Shown in pieces: positions 27,438 to 36,973 of a DNA stretch of 64,000 nt. The position numbers and the translations under genes were made by a program. Source of the stretch: Natranaerovirga hydrolytica (GTDB lineage Bacteria > Bacillota > Clostridia > Lachnospirales > DSM-24629); NCBI RefSeq assembly GCF_004339095.1, contig NZ_SMGQ01000014.1, positions 112,515 to 176,514 of the forward strand, written 5' to 3'. The stretch's first letter is position 1, and each line of letters starts with the position of its first letter. The notes beneath the pieces are model-generated. The model had not been told where the DNA came from, did no database searches, and worked only from the letters and a program-made list of their open reading frames with translations.

Positions 27438-28022
27438 CTACTTCATCTCTTTTTTTGCCAGTTTTCTTAGTTCTATTGCTTCTAACTCAACAATATGATT
27501 TAAAATATCTCTTCTTTCTTCTTGGCTACAGTCTAACGAAAGTACAATGTCTCTAATCTCACCTAGTAATTGAACTCTTTCTTCATAAGATTCATCATAA
27601 TGTTGCTTTAAATCATTGATGATTTTTTTAGACAATGCAGGACTTTTACCATTGGTACTAACAGCCATTGTTAAATCCCCTCTGTTAAAATGACTGGGGA
27701 AAATAACATCTGAATGTGTATCGGTCACCACATTGCACAATACATTTTCTTCTCTACAATCTTCATTAATCTTTTTATTGATTGAAGGATGATCTGTAGC
27801 GGCAATAACAAGTATATGTCCTTTAATATATTTCTTATCATAGACATCTTTTATCCGTTTTATGTTTTTTAGTTCATCAAAGTCTGGGTTAAACCTTGGA
27901 CTCACTACTTTTACATTGCCTTTTTGCTCTACAATCTTCTGAGCCTTTTTATACGCAACTGTCCCTGCGCCAATGATTAATATATTCTTATTTTCTACTT
28001 CTAACATAATCGGTAAGTACAT
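27438..28022 (-). CDS. Precorrin-2 dehydrogenase (sirohydrochlorin synthase)
   Basis: An NAD-dependent Met8/SirC-type protein (194 aa). It has the Rossmann motif IIGAGTVAYKKAQKI near residue 15, then AATDHPSINKKINEDC, and SDVIFPSHFNRGDLTMAVSTNGKSPALSKKI. It oxidises precorrin-2 to sirohydrochlorin; Met8-type members may also insert iron. The ATG at 28022 follows AAAAGGTGATAGGG and is preferred to the GTG at 28031. It sits between hemA and hemC. Confidence 0.92.
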   Translation of the reverse strand: MYLPIMLEVENKNILIIGAGTVAYKKAQKIVEQKGNVKVVSPRFNPDFDELKNIKRIKDVYDKKYIKGHILVIAATDHPSINKKINEDCREENVLCNVVTDTHSDVIFPSHFNRGDLTMAVSTNGKSPALSKKIINDLKQHYDESYEERVQLLGEIRDIVLSLDCSQEERRDILNHIVELEAIELRKLAKKEMK

Positions 28023-28037
28023 CCCTATCACCTTTTC

Positions 28038-29279
28038 TTATATATCATATAATTTGTGAAGCATTTCTTTATATGCTTTAATTTCATCTTCTTCATTTAA
28101 TTGTTTTAATGCTTTTATAGGTGTTCTTACCATTCTTTTTAAAGAAGTATGAATGAGCTTTTCTATTAAAATTTTTTCTTTTTTATTTAAATCCAATTTA
28201 TGATCGATCATATCCAAAGTATCCCTAGCAACTTCTTGTTGCAAAGATTGTAAAGACTGAATAATTGGATCCATTTTAGTTAATTTAATCCATTGGCTGG
28301 TACATTCTACTGCGTTCATTAATTCTGCCTCTATTTTTAAAGCCATTGTCTCTCTTGATGCTTGATTGTTTTGTGAGATTTCATTTAAATCGTCTATGTT
28401 ATAAACGTCTACATACTCTAATGTTTCAATCTTAGGGTCTATATCTCTTGGCATTGCCATATCCATAATGATTTGTTTATGGGTTATCTTTGGATACTTT
28501 TCATATCTTAATATGGTATGAGGGGAGCTGGTTGCAGAAAAAATAATGTCTATTTCTTGTATATGAGAATACCTTTCTTCATAGGGTATCCATTGAACCG
28601 TATCAAAAATAGGGTCTACAGGATCTTTTTTGCATTCTCTTTTGGTTCTAGAACATACAGATATATCTTCTACCCCATTGGTCTTTAGATGTTTTAGTAC
28701 CAATGCCCCCATTTCACCTGTCCCTATAATAAATATTTTTTTGTCTTTAATATGACCCAGTTTCTCTTTTACAAACAAAAATCCTATATAAGGGATGGAC
28801 AAAGGTTTTTCAGATATTTTATAGGTATGTTTCATTTTTTTTGCAAATGTTGTTGCGTCTCTAAAGAGTTTGTTTAAAAACTTTTTACTGGAGCCCAGTT
28901 CCATTGAAAATTCAAGGGCATCTTTAACTTGTCCTAATATCTGATCTTCGCCTATGACAATAGAGTCCAGCCCTGAAGCCACTTTATATAGGTGTTCAAT
29001 GGCTTTTTCATTGGCACTTATCACCAGGTAATGCTTTAATTCTTTTACTTTAAAGTAGTCTATTAAAAAAGCCTTCACTTGATTAAGCCCTTTATTTATA
29101 TCTTTTGCGGCAATATAAATTTCACTGCGATTGCAAGTAGATAAAATACTTGCTTCTTCAATGTCTAATTCTAATAATCCATCTATGGCTTCTATTTTTT
29201 TCTTATCTGTAAAAACAGCGATTTCTCTTATTTCAACAGGTGCTTTTTTATGATTAATGGATATCACACCTACTTGCAT
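28038..29279 (-). CDS. hemA: Glutamyl-tRNA reductase
   Basis: Reduces glutamyl-tRNA to glutamate-1-semialdehyde, the committed C5 step. At 413 aa it has normal length. The catalytic cysteine is in ILSTCNRSEIY (Cys49), the NADPH domain contains IIGTGEMGALVLKHL, and the C-terminal helical dimerisation domain is intact. The ATG at 29279 follows TTGGAGGAATAAGT. Upstream is the CbiK-like chelatase gene by 14 bases. Confidence 0.97.
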   Translation of the reverse strand: MQVGVISINHKKAPVEIREIAVFTDKKKIEAIDGLLELDIEEASILSTCNRSEIYIAAKDINKGLNQVKAFLIDYFKVKELKHYLVISANEKAIEHLYKVASGLDSIVIGEDQILGQVKDALEFSMELGSSKKFLNKLFRDATTFAKKMKHTYKISEKPLSIPYIGFLFVKEKLGHIKDKKIFIIGTGEMGALVLKHLKTNGVEDISVCSRTKRECKKDPVDPIFDTVQWIPYEERYSHIQEIDIIFSATSSPHTILRYEKYPKITHKQIIMDMAMPRDIDPKIETLEYVDVYNIDDLNEISQNNQASRETMALKIEAELMNAVECTSQWIKLTKMDPIIQSLQSLQQEVARDTLDMIDHKLDLNKKEKILIEKLIHTSLKRMVRTPIKALKQLNEEDEIKAYKEMLHKLYDI

Positions 29280-29293
29280 ACTTATTCCTCCAA

Positions 29294-30079
29294 TTAATTC
29301 TCTATGATGTTCTTTAAATGCTCTAGAAATAGTTTTTGTATTTCTTCATACTCTAAAATACTTTTGTCTACAAAGTCCACGATAAACCCTTCTTTTATTA
29401 ATTGACTCATGACAGAATCCTTATGATGTCCGCCTATGTCATTTAACATATGCTTGCCTATAGTAATCAATAAAGGGCAAACATTTACTTGAAAAACACC
29501 TTTTTGTTTCATTTTTTCTATTGCTTTATGCACATTCAATGTGCCCATTAAATTGCCAATAAATATAGGTAATCCTTTATCGTCTATAATCTTTTGTAAA
29601 AAAGCATATTGATGGTTGCTAATATGTTTGCTACCATGACCCACAAGTAAAATCCCTTCTCCTACATAAGTAGGATAATGCTTACTTAAAGCATTTGCAA
29701 TTATTTCATAACTATTCACGTCTGCCAATAAGGGCTTGCCTACTTGTACCTTAATATGGGTTAAGTTATTATACTCTTGTGCCATATGAATAAGCTTTTC
29801 GTATTCTATTCCTGCTATGATGTGAAGGGGTTGAATGTGTATTTCTTGAACCCCTTCTTGTATCCCTTGATCAATAATCTGACTAGGGGTATAAAAGGTT
29901 ATGCCTTCATTTTCTTTTATCTTTTTTATGATGACTTGAGATGTTAGTCCTTGTTCAACTTTATACGTCGGATAGTTTTCTTTTACTTGTTCAATAAATG
30001 GTTCCACACTTTGTAATCTTTTGTCTTTGTCCGCAGAACCAAAGCTTGTAATGATGATTCGTTTGTCTATAAGTACCAC
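29294..30079 (-). CDS. CbiK-type sirohydrochlorin chelatase
   Basis: Inserts cobalt or iron into sirohydrochlorin. The 261-residue length fits the anaerobic CbiK family. Features are IIITSFGSADKDKR near the N-terminus, IQPLHIIAGIEYEKL, the metal-site region LLVGHGSKHISNHQYAF and HMLNDIGGHHKDSV near the C-terminus. The frame begins at GTG 30079, but the ribosome site AGAGGTGG overlaps it; the best-spaced codon is an ATA at 30070, so the true start is uncertain. As first gene of the operon it can finish siroheme for the nearby sulfite reductase or feed cobalamin. Confidence 0.85.
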   Translation of the reverse strand: MVLIDKRIIITSFGSADKDKRLQSVEPFIEQVKENYPTYKVEQGLTSQVIIKKIKENEGITFYTPSQIIDQGIQEGVQEIHIQPLHIIAGIEYEKLIHMAQEYNNLTHIKVQVGKPLLADVNSYEIIANALSKHYPTYVGEGILLVGHGSKHISNHQYAFLQKIIDDKGLPIFIGNLMGTLNVHKAIEKMKQKGVFQVNVCPLLITIGKHMLNDIGGHHKDSVMSQLIKEGFIVDFVDKSILEYEEIQKLFLEHLKNIIEN

Positions 30080-30093
30080 CTCTGCTTTTTTTT

Positions 30094-30122
30094 ATTATAT
30101 CATAAAGAAACACCTACAACAT
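30094..30122 (-). promoter_or_regulatory. Promoter of the tetrapyrrole operon
   Basis: An extended -10 box TGATATAAT (TATAAT at 30094-30099) lies 17 bases after a weak ATGTTG. The expected transcript start is within about 10 bases of the first codon, leaving a very short leader with no room for a riboswitch. Confidence 0.55.
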
Positions 30123-30205
30123 TATTTGAATACGATTTGTTTGCAACAACTTTATTATACAACTCATAGCTAATTTTTCTTTTTTTAACCCTTAAAAATT
30201 GATAT

Positions 30206-30235
30206 TATAAAAACTCGGCAAAACCGAGTTTTATA
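30206..30235 (-). terminator. Terminator of the sulfur operon
   Basis: TATAAAACTCGG/CCGAGTTTTATA forms a stem with a CAAAA loop, 13 bases beyond the cysN-cysC stop. It separates the sulfur operon from the tetrapyrrole operon promoter. Confidence 0.85.
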
Positions 30236-30247
30236 ACATTAACTTTA

Positions 30248-32077
30248 TTATCTTACCAAATCCACTAACGAACTTGCTTTTTGATCTGCGTTAAATTCAG
30301 CGTCTTCTATAAAAACCGATACAACAGGATAATCTGATTTTTCGTAATAGAATTTACCATCACCATCTTCATAGATACCACCTGGATTACGTTTTTTACA
30401 TACGTCTTCTGTAGCTTCAATAAAAACTTCTTTATACACAGATTCGCCAATAATGGATTTAGCCATATCTCTATCTTTTCTATAGCGGCTCACTGACGTT
30501 ACAATGACAATGGTTCCACTATCTGCAAATAACCTTGCTACTTCTGCAATTCTTCTTGTTTGTTCATGGGCATCTTCTGGTGTAAATTCTAAATCAGAAC
30601 TTAAACCGAATCTTAGGTTGGTTGAATCTAGATAATATACTTTTTTACCTAAGTCAAATAGTTTTTTCTCTAGCTTGGTAGCAATTTCATTTTTCCCACT
30701 ACCAGATAACCCGGTTAACCATATGACGCCACCTTTTTGTCCATAAGCTTTTTCTCTATCTTTTGTGGATACAAGTCTTTTTCTTGGAGCAATATTGGTA
30801 CTATTGGTTACCAATTCTCTGTTTTGTAAAGAATCTTCTATACCAGAAATAATACCGCCACCACTAACGTTCATATCATCTACAATGACAAATCGACCTG
30901 TGGTTTGTAAATTGGAGAACTCATCAAAGCATATCATTTCTTTTGTTTTAATGGTGACTTCTGCCACATCATTTTTCTTTATGCCTTGAGAAAAATCACC
31001 TTGAGCCAATGTAGATGCGTCAATAATTTTATGAATGGTTATAATTTCACATTCTACTTCTTTTGTAGACAGTTTTAACTTGTATTTCTTATTTTTTATT
31101 AGATGTTTGTTTCCCATCCAAAATACATTGGCATTAAAGATATTACTTTTAATGGGCGCATCTTCTATATGAGAAAGAATTTCTCCTCTTTTATTAAAAA
31201 ATTCATCTTCCACTGTTATGCCTACACTCATACCTGCTGATGCTGTATCATTTTTATCTCGGTCTGCCCAATAAGCAATGGATTTAATCTTTGTCGTTTT
31301 ATTGGTTGGAGAGATCAGTATTTCATCTCCCACATTAAGGGTTCCTGATTCTATTCTTCCTGCAATAATACGCCTGTCATCAAACTTATAAACATCTTGA
31401 ATAGGCAATCTTAGGGGCTTTTTTTCTAAGTCTTTTTCTTTTGGAATGGTATCCATAATCTCTATAATGCTACCACTTCTATTCCAAGGCATTTCGGATG
31501 AGCTTTTAGTGATGTTCTCACCAAAGTATGCTGAAATGGGTATATAATCAATTGGATAAATATTTAAGTTGTTTAAGAAGGTTTCAAATTCGTCTTTAAT
31601 CTTTATAAAGCGTTCTTCTGAATAATCCACTAAGTCCATTTTATTAACGATAACATATACCTTTTTCACGCCTAGTAAGGATAATATATAACCATGTCTT
31701 CTGGATTGTTCTTGTACCCCTTCATTGGCATCTACTAATAAAAAAGCTGCTTCTGCATTGGCTGCTCCAGAGATCATATTTTTTAAAAATTCTTTGTGTC
31801 CTGGGGCATCAATGATGACATAATCTCTTTTATCTGTTGCAAATTGAAGTTGTGTTGTGTCAATGGTTATGCCTTGTTCTTGCTCTTCTTCAAATGCATC
31901 TAATAAATAAGCGTATTCAAAGGATTTACCTTTTTCTTTTGCCAATTGTTTGACTTTATCAATAGCACCTTCTGGTAATGAATCTGTATCGTATAATAAT
32001 CTACCAATAAGGGTTGATTTACCGTGATCCACATGTCCTACTACTACTATATTTAACGTTTCTCTAATATCTTTCAT
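30248..32077 (-). CDS. cysN: Sulfate adenylyltransferase large subunit fused to a degenerate APS kinase domain
   Basis: Residues 1-440 are the CysN GTPase: GHVDHGKSTLIGRLLYD (P-loop), DAPGHKEFLKNM, VNKMDLVD and the EF-Tu-like beta domains. With CysD it makes APS from sulfate and ATP, driven by GTP. Residues about 449-609 are an APS-kinase domain, but key positions differ from active enzymes: the P-loop reads GLSGSGKNE instead of GLSGSGKST, and the usual DGDNxRHGL reads DSTNLRFGL. The nearby single-domain CysC keeps these residues. The fused domain is thus probably not a normal kinase (inference). ATG at 32077 follows TAGGAGGTGTAACA; it is 11 bases after cysD. Confidence 0.94.
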   Translation of the reverse strand: MKDIRETLNIVVVGHVDHGKSTLIGRLLYDTDSLPEGAIDKVKQLAKEKGKSFEYAYLLDAFEEEQEQGITIDTTQLQFATDKRDYVIIDAPGHKEFLKNMISGAANAEAAFLLVDANEGVQEQSRRHGYILSLLGVKKVYVIVNKMDLVDYSEERFIKIKDEFETFLNNLNIYPIDYIPISAYFGENITKSSSEMPWNRSGSIIEIMDTIPKEKDLEKKPLRLPIQDVYKFDDRRIIAGRIESGTLNVGDEILISPTNKTTKIKSIAYWADRDKNDTASAGMSVGITVEDEFFNKRGEILSHIEDAPIKSNIFNANVFWMGNKHLIKNKKYKLKLSTKEVECEIITIHKIIDASTLAQGDFSQGIKKNDVAEVTIKTKEMICFDEFSNLQTTGRFVIVDDMNVSGGGIISGIEDSLQNRELVTNSTNIAPRKRLVSTKDREKAYGQKGGVIWLTGLSGSGKNEIATKLEKKLFDLGKKVYYLDSTNLRFGLSSDLEFTPEDAHEQTRRIAEVARLFADSGTIVIVTSVSRYRKDRDMAKSIIGESVYKEVFIEATEDVCKKRNPGGIYEDGDGKFYYEKSDYPVVSVFIEDAEFNADQKASSLVDLVR

Positions 32078-32088
32078 TGTTACACCTC

Positions 32089-32889
32089 CTACATATAGCC
32101 ATCTTTTCTAAGTTTTTGCATAGCATGTGCCATTTCTTGATCTTGTGCTCTTCCTGCACGTTCAGATTGTTTGGTTCCTTTTAATTCTTCTATAATTTCA
32201 TCTATATTTGAAGCCGTTGATTCAATTGGATGGGTACAAGGTGCACAACCAAGACTTCTATACCTTTTACCATCTTGAGCAAAATACAAGTCTACTACAG
32301 GTATATTTTCTCTTTTAATGTATTCCCATATATCCACTTCATTCCAATGAAGAATTGGATGCACACGAATGTGATTGCCTTTTTTAAAATCCGTTTTAAA
32401 TTGATCCCATAATTCTGGTGGTTGATCTGTATAATCCCACTCAGATTCTGCATTTCTTTCACTAAAGATTCTTTCTTTGGATCTTGAGCCTTCCTCATCT
32501 CTTCTAATACCTAAAATAAGACCTTCAAATTCGTATTTTTTCACCACTTGTTGTAAGCCTTCTGTTTTTAATGCTTTACAGCAAACCATACGGCCTTGTT
32601 CTGGACCCATGCCATTGGCTAATGCTTCTTCGTTGGTATGTACAATTAAATCCAAATTGTACTCTTTTGCTGTTCTGTCTCTAAACTCAATCATTTCAGG
32701 AATTTTGTGCTTCGTATCCACATGGATAAATGGAAAAGGACAGTGTCCAAAAAACGCCTTTTTCGCCAACCATAATAAGACTGTTGAATCTTTACCCACT
32801 GACCATAACATCCCTAATTTTCCAAAATGTTTATAGGCTTCTCTTAATATAAATATACTTTGCGCTTCTAAATAATCTAAATGATCCAT
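32089..32889 (-). CDS. cysD: Sulfate adenylyltransferase small subunit
   Basis: The ATP-pyrophosphatase subunit of ATP sulfurylase (266 aa). The PP-loop is [15 protein letters not shown] near residue 27; other family motifs are [37 protein letters not shown] and [14 protein letters not shown]. The start is the ATG at 32889 behind AAAGGAGGTAACAGT; the 25-codon extension upstream overlaps the previous gene and is rejected. Partner of the CysN protein encoded next. Confidence 0.97.
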   Translation of the reverse strand: MDHLDYLEAQSIFILREAYKHFGKLGMLWSVGKDSTVLLWLAKKAFFGHCPFPFIHVDTKHKIPEMIEFRDRTAKEYNLDLIVHTNEEALANGMGPEQGRMVCCKALKTEGLQQVVKKYEFEGLILGIRRDEEGSRSKERIFSERNAESEWDYTDQPPELWDQFKTDFKKGNHIRVHPILHWNEVDIWEYIKRENIPVVDLYFAQDGKRYRSLGCAPCTHPIESTASNIDEIIEELKGTKQSERAGRAQDQEMAHAMQKLRKDGYM

Positions 32890-32914
32890 ACTGTTACCTC
32901 CTTTAAATTTGCAA

Positions 32915-33229
32915 TTAATACGTATTGGCTTCATTTTTTTTGGTTTGAATGGTTGTTTCTTCATTGTCTTTTGTTGTAATATGCCAGTTCAATGTGTCAT
33001 TTTTTTCTTCAACTTTTAAATGTCCACCTTTTCCACCGATATCTAATCCTAAAAAATATTCTATGGCGCCTGTAGGACATTCTTTAATACAAGCTGTACA
33101 CCCCCAACATGACTTGGGACAATCTATAGCTGCTTTTTTGTCTTTATCTTCACTTATTAAATTCCCTGGACAGATATGAAAGCATTTTTTACATCCAATA
33201 CATTTGCTTTTATTAATATGAATGCTCAT
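32915..33229 (-). CDS. aprB: Adenylylsulfate reductase iron-sulfur subunit
   Basis: A 104-aa ferredoxin-type subunit with two [4Fe-4S] motifs: [14 protein letters not shown] and [18 protein letters not shown]-terminal tail ([21 protein letters not shown]) resembles the part of AprB that wraps around AprA. It passes electrons to the AprA flavin for APS reduction to sulfite and AMP. The ATG at 33229 follows AAGGAGGATGTGT and overlaps the end of aprA by 17 bases, so the pair is translationally coupled. Confidence 0.93.
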   Translation of the reverse strand: MSIHINKSKCIGCKKCFHICPGNLISEDKDKKAAIDCPKSCWGCTACIKECPTGAIEYFLGLDIGGKGGHLKVEEKNDTLNWHITTKDNEETTIQTKKNEANTY

Positions 33230-34886
33230 ACACATCCTCCTTTTTAACAAGTTCTTTGAAGACAATGTGAACCTTATTGTCTTTGTAAATGGAATTCACA
33301 TATTTTAAAAATGCATCTTTTTTCTCAGGATAATCTTTATTTTCTTGATAACATCGCCACCTTGTTTCTTTTCTTGCTTCAAGATGTTTAATAAGCACTT
33401 TTGCAACATACAACCGATCAATAACTTCCCAAGTCAAGCCTAATTCCTTGGTATGATTAACTTTTAGTTCATATGCCAATGCCATCAGTTCATTAATTCT
33501 TTGTTCTGCTATCTTTAATTTTTCTTGACTATAACCATAGCCTTGTGAGATGCCACCAGCGTATTCATCCATGACTTTTTGCATCCCTTCTTCAATCGAG
33601 GCATAGGTGTAACTTTGTTCTTTATTGTTATAAAAATTATATATATTTCTAGTCATTTCATCTTCTATTGCTTTGGTTTGAGAGGGTTTATCTTGTATAT
33701 CTTCTATAATAGAAAATGCAGCAATTTCACCTTCTACAAAACACCCTGTTACATACTTTTTAGGACTACCACCCGCCACATCTCCTATGGCATATAACCC
33801 TTTTAAAGTGGTTCTTCTTTTTATATCAATCCAATACCCACTGGCTGTATGCCCACCAACAATATAAGGCTCTGTTCCTTCTATTTCAACATTTTCTTTT
33901 TTAGGTCCCGTATGATTTTCTATCCATTTTAGTGTTTGAGCCGGTGCCATATTTAAGTAGGCTTTAAACAGTTCTTTTTCTTGCTCATGGTCTATACCTT
34001 TTGTTTGTAAATAACAAGGTCCTCTACCTGCTAAGTTCTCTTGAACGGTAGCATATAACCTCATATAGGTTGTTGGTTTGCCATATTGACTGACATATTC
34101 TTCACCTTTGGCATTAACTTGTTGTGCTTTGACACCTTGAGCAATGGTTCCTGTTGGGGCAATGGTATCTTTACATCTAAGGGCTATAAAACGCATTTCA
34201 AAACCTGTCATTTCTGCCCCTGCTCTTATACCCATTCCATATCCTGCTCCTGTGTTAAAAGGACTGTACCACATCTTATGTTTAGAGAATCCTGGATTAT
34301 TGGGTTTGTATATTCCTGAAGCACCGCCTGTTGCACTAACGACTGCTTTGGCATAGATGGTATATATTTTTTCTTCGTCTAAAGCAATTGCTATGGCACC
34401 AATAACTGTCTTATCTTTTATTATGTAATCAATCACTTGAGTCCGTTGGATAATCTCAATATTTTCTTTTGACTGAACGGCATGGGCAAGTATGGGTTTA
34501 ATATTTTCACCGTTAATTTTAATGCTCCTTTTGCCACGAGAGACATAATGACCTTTTTCATCTTTTAAAATGGTTAATCCTAGGCTTTCTATTTTTCTTG
34601 TGGCTTTATTTAAGCCTTTTGCAATGGAATATACCAAATCTTCTCTGATAATACCTTCTGAATCTTTATTAACGTACTCTACAAAAGATTCTTCCGTTTC
34701 TTCTTGGGTTATATAGGCATTAATGGCATTAACACCTGCTGCCAAACAGCCACTTCTTTTAATATTGGCCTTTTCTGCTATTAACACTTTGTAAGAAGAA
34801 TGTTCTGCTAGGGTTAAAGCATTAAAACATCCTGCTGTTCCTCCGCCTATTACCAGTACATCTGTTGTTATACTTTCCACTATCAA
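33213..34886 (-). CDS. aprA: Adenylylsulfate reductase flavoprotein subunit
   Basis: The FAD subunit (about 557 aa) that reduces APS to sulfite. It shows the N-terminal Rossmann motif TDVLVIGGGTAGCFNALTLAE, an AEKANIKRSGCLAAGVNAINAY stretch typical of AprA, YAIGDVAGGSPKKYVTGCFVEGE for FAD binding, and a C-terminal helical domain. The TTG at 34886 has AGAGGTGA at good spacing; the GTG at 34895 lies in that site. AprAB is best known from sulfate respiration, but here it sits in an operon of amino-acid synthesis genes and there are no dsrAB or qmo genes, so an assimilatory role is inferred. Confidence 0.92.
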   Translation of the reverse strand: MIVESITTDVLVIGGGTAGCFNALTLAEHSSYKVLIAEKANIKRSGCLAAGVNAINAYITQEETEESFVEYVNKDSEGIIREDLVYSIAKGLNKATRKIESLGLTILKDEKGHYVSRGKRSIKINGENIKPILAHAVQSKENIEIIQRTQVIDYIIKDKTVIGAIAIALDEEKIYTIYAKAVVSATGGASGIYKPNNPGFSKHKMWYSPFNTGAGYGMGIRAGAEMTGFEMRFIALRCKDTIAPTGTIAQGVKAQQVNAKGEEYVSQYGKPTTYMRLYATVQENLAGRGPCYLQTKGIDHEQEKELFKAYLNMAPAQTLKWIENHTGPKKENVEIEGTEPYIVGGHTASGYWIDIKRRTTLKGLYAIGDVAGGSPKKYVTGCFVEGEIAAFSIIEDIQDKPSQTKAIEDEMTRNIYNFYNNKEQSYTYASIEEGMQKVMDEYAGGISQGYGYSQEKLKIAEQRINELMALAYELKVNHTKELGLTWEVIDRLYVAKVLIKHLEARKETRWRCYQENKDYPEKKDAFLKYVNSIYKDNKVHIVFKELVKKEDVYEHSY

Positions 34887-34919
34887 TCTTTTCACCTCTT
34901 TTCGTTAAGATTAAGCCCA

Positions 34920-35519
34920 CTAGAAGTAAGGTTTTAATTTTTCTATAATTGTATCCACACTTTCTTCTACACTCAACTGATTAGATTGTATGATTATTTC
35001 TGGTTGGTCAGGCTTTTCATAAGGTGAATCTATTCCTGTAAAATTTTTTATCTCACCCATTTCAACTTTTTTATATAAACCTTTAGGATCTCTTTGTTGA
35101 CAGACCTCTAATGGACAATCAATAAAGACTTCAATAAAATTTTGACCTAGCACTTTTCTAACGCTTGCTCTGTCTTCTTTAAACGGTGCAATAAAAGAGG
35201 CAATGGTTATGGTTCCAGCATCTACAAATAACTTAGCCACTTCTTTTATTCTTCTAATGTTTTCTTTTCTATCTTCATCACTAAATCCCAAATCACCATT
35301 GAGCCCATGTCTTATATTGTCTCCGTCTAACAAATAAGTGTGTTTGCCTAGGGCCCATAATTTTTGTTCTAAAGCGGAAGCGATTGTTGATTTGCCCGAG
35401 CCTGATAATCCAGTAAACCAAAGCAGAATGCCTTTTTGACCTAACGATTCTTCTCTAGATTGTTTATTAATTTTATGCTGATGCCATACAATATTGGCTG
35501 ATTTTTTTTCCATTTCCAT
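34920..35519 (-). CDS. cysC: Adenylylsulfate kinase
   Basis: Phosphorylates APS to PAPS. The 199-aa enzyme keeps all hallmark residues: P-loop GLSGSGKST (residues 37-45), DGDNIRHGL (65-73), APFKEDR and the lid region DPKGLYKK...FTGIDSPYE. Since the operon encodes an APS reductase and I see no PAPS reductase, PAPS may be meant for sulfonation or storage. It lies between the anion transporter and aprA with 12- and 33-base gaps. It contrasts with the degenerate kinase domain fused to CysN. Confidence 0.95.
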   Translation of the reverse strand: MEMEKKSANIVWHQHKINKQSREESLGQKGILLWFTGLSGSGKSTIASALEQKLWALGKHTYLLDGDNIRHGLNGDLGFSDEDRKENIRRIKEVAKLFVDAGTITIASFIAPFKEDRASVRKVLGQNFIEVFIDCPLEVCQQRDPKGLYKKVEMGEIKNFTGIDSPYEKPDQPEIIIQSNQLSVEESVDTIIEKLKPYF

Positions 35520-35531
35520 AATGGTAGCCTC

Positions 35532-36959
35532 CTAATATAATCCTAATAATGGCCAGTAAATCAATGCAAAAAACAAAACGACAATAATGGCTATTATTTT
35601 AAATAATAATCCTGTTTTTATGGCTTCTATGGGTTTTATAAAGCCTGACGAAAAAGCGATTGCATTAGGCGGTGAACCCATGGGTAACATAAATGCCAAA
35701 CCAGAGGGGATTGCCACAATGTATACACCTAATTTGGGATCTAACCCTAAATGAATGGCCATCTCCAATATAACCGGCAATAAAATAACCACAACAGCTG
35801 CATTTGAAACACCTTCTGTCAAAAACATACTGATAATCAATGTAACGACGATAAATCCTAAAAATGTTATATCCAATGTTAGCAAGTAATTTTCCGAGAA
35901 AAAAGTAAGCAAACCGGTATCCACTAAGGATTTACCCAGTGCAATGGCACCGCCATACATAAAAATCGCACCCCAATTGATTTGATTCTTAGCATCTTCC
36001 CAGTTGATAACATTCAATACAAAAAACAATGCTGCACTGATTAATGAGATGTTTGCAATTCCAAATCGTTCACTTTGAAAAATCCACATAAAAATGGTTA
36101 TTAATAAAATCATACTTGCCTTGATTTCTCGAAATTTAATTTTGCCTAATCTATTGGTGTCTTCTTTTAACAATTCGTCTATTAAATGGGTATCTCTTTG
36201 AGATAATTTAACTTTAGATTTTAAGTAAATACCTACTATAAACATTATGGTGTATATAGGTGGAGCAACTGTAATATACCATTCCATAAATGTAATATTA
36301 AGATTGGTGGTTTCATTTAATATACCAATTGCTAATGGATTCCTTGCACCACCTAGCAAAGTAACAATTCCCCCCATCACACTGCCCCAAGCCAGAGCAA
36401 AAAACATATATTTACCTAAAATAGAACCCATCTGTAACTTTAATTTCTTAGATACATCCATCAGTATAGGTAACAACAATGCGGCGACGGCATGGGCTGG
36501 CATAATATGAGATAAACATGCAGATAGTGTAAAGATGGATAGCACCAATTTTTGAGGATTATTGCCGTATTGGCTTAATACGCTATAAGACATTCTTTCA
36601 CTTAAGCCTGATGTAGAAATACCTGCCGAGATAATAAATGCACCGATAATAAAAAAGATTGCTTCATTACCAAAAAATGAATAGACTGTTCCACTTTCTA
36701 ACACATTATAAGTTGAAAGCAATCCCATAATCCCCAAACTTGTAATAGCCAGTGGTATAATATTGGTAACCCATAAAAATATGGCTAGTAGAAATATAAT
36801 TAAAGTTTGATAGGCTTGTGTTGACAAACCTTCGGGTATGTTATTAGAAGATATTGCTATAAAAAACAAAACAAATGATACTAATAACAATAATGCATTT
36901 TTGTATTCTAGAAAAAGCAATACAATAAAGGGTCTTTTATCAATATAAAATGATTTCAT
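35532..36959 (-). CDS. DASS/SLC13-family anion symporter, probable sulfate importer
   Basis: A 475-aa membrane protein with about 12 helices in the divalent anion:Na+ symporter family. Characteristic stretches are LWVTNIIPLAITSLGIMGLL, FGNEAIFFIIGAFIISAGI, the SHIMPAHAVAALLLPI motif and, in the second repeat, MFLTEGVSNAAVVVILLPV and LPMGSPPNAIAFSSG. Family members carry dicarboxylates or sulfate; its place inside the sulfate operon makes sulfate likely. The ATG at 36959 (behind AAAGGTGAATGGTT) is preferred to 36965. Confidence 0.88.
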   Translation of the reverse strand: MKSFYIDKRPFIVLLFLEYKNALLLLVSFVLFFIAISSNNIPEGLSTQAYQTLIIFLLAIFLWVTNIIPLAITSLGIMGLLSTYNVLESGTVYSFFGNEAIFFIIGAFIISAGISTSGLSERMSYSVLSQYGNNPQKLVLSIFTLSACLSHIMPAHAVAALLLPILMDVSKKLKLQMGSILGKYMFFALAWGSVMGGIVTLLGGARNPLAIGILNETTNLNITFMEWYITVAPPIYTIMFIVGIYLKSKVKLSQRDTHLIDELLKEDTNRLGKIKFREIKASMILLITIFMWIFQSERFGIANISLISAALFFVLNVINWEDAKNQINWGAIFMYGGAIALGKSLVDTGLLTFFSENYLLTLDITFLGFIVVTLIISMFLTEGVSNAAVVVILLPVILEMAIHLGLDPKLGVYIVAIPSGLAFMLPMGSPPNAIAFSSGFIKPIEAIKTGLLFKIIAIIVVLFFALIYWPLLGLY

Positions 36960-36973
36960 AACCATTCACCTTT

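Noticed and set aside
30080..30205. Cobalamin riboswitch before the tetrapyrrole operon
   Set aside because: No B12-box-like core is present and the predicted leader is only about 10 bases.
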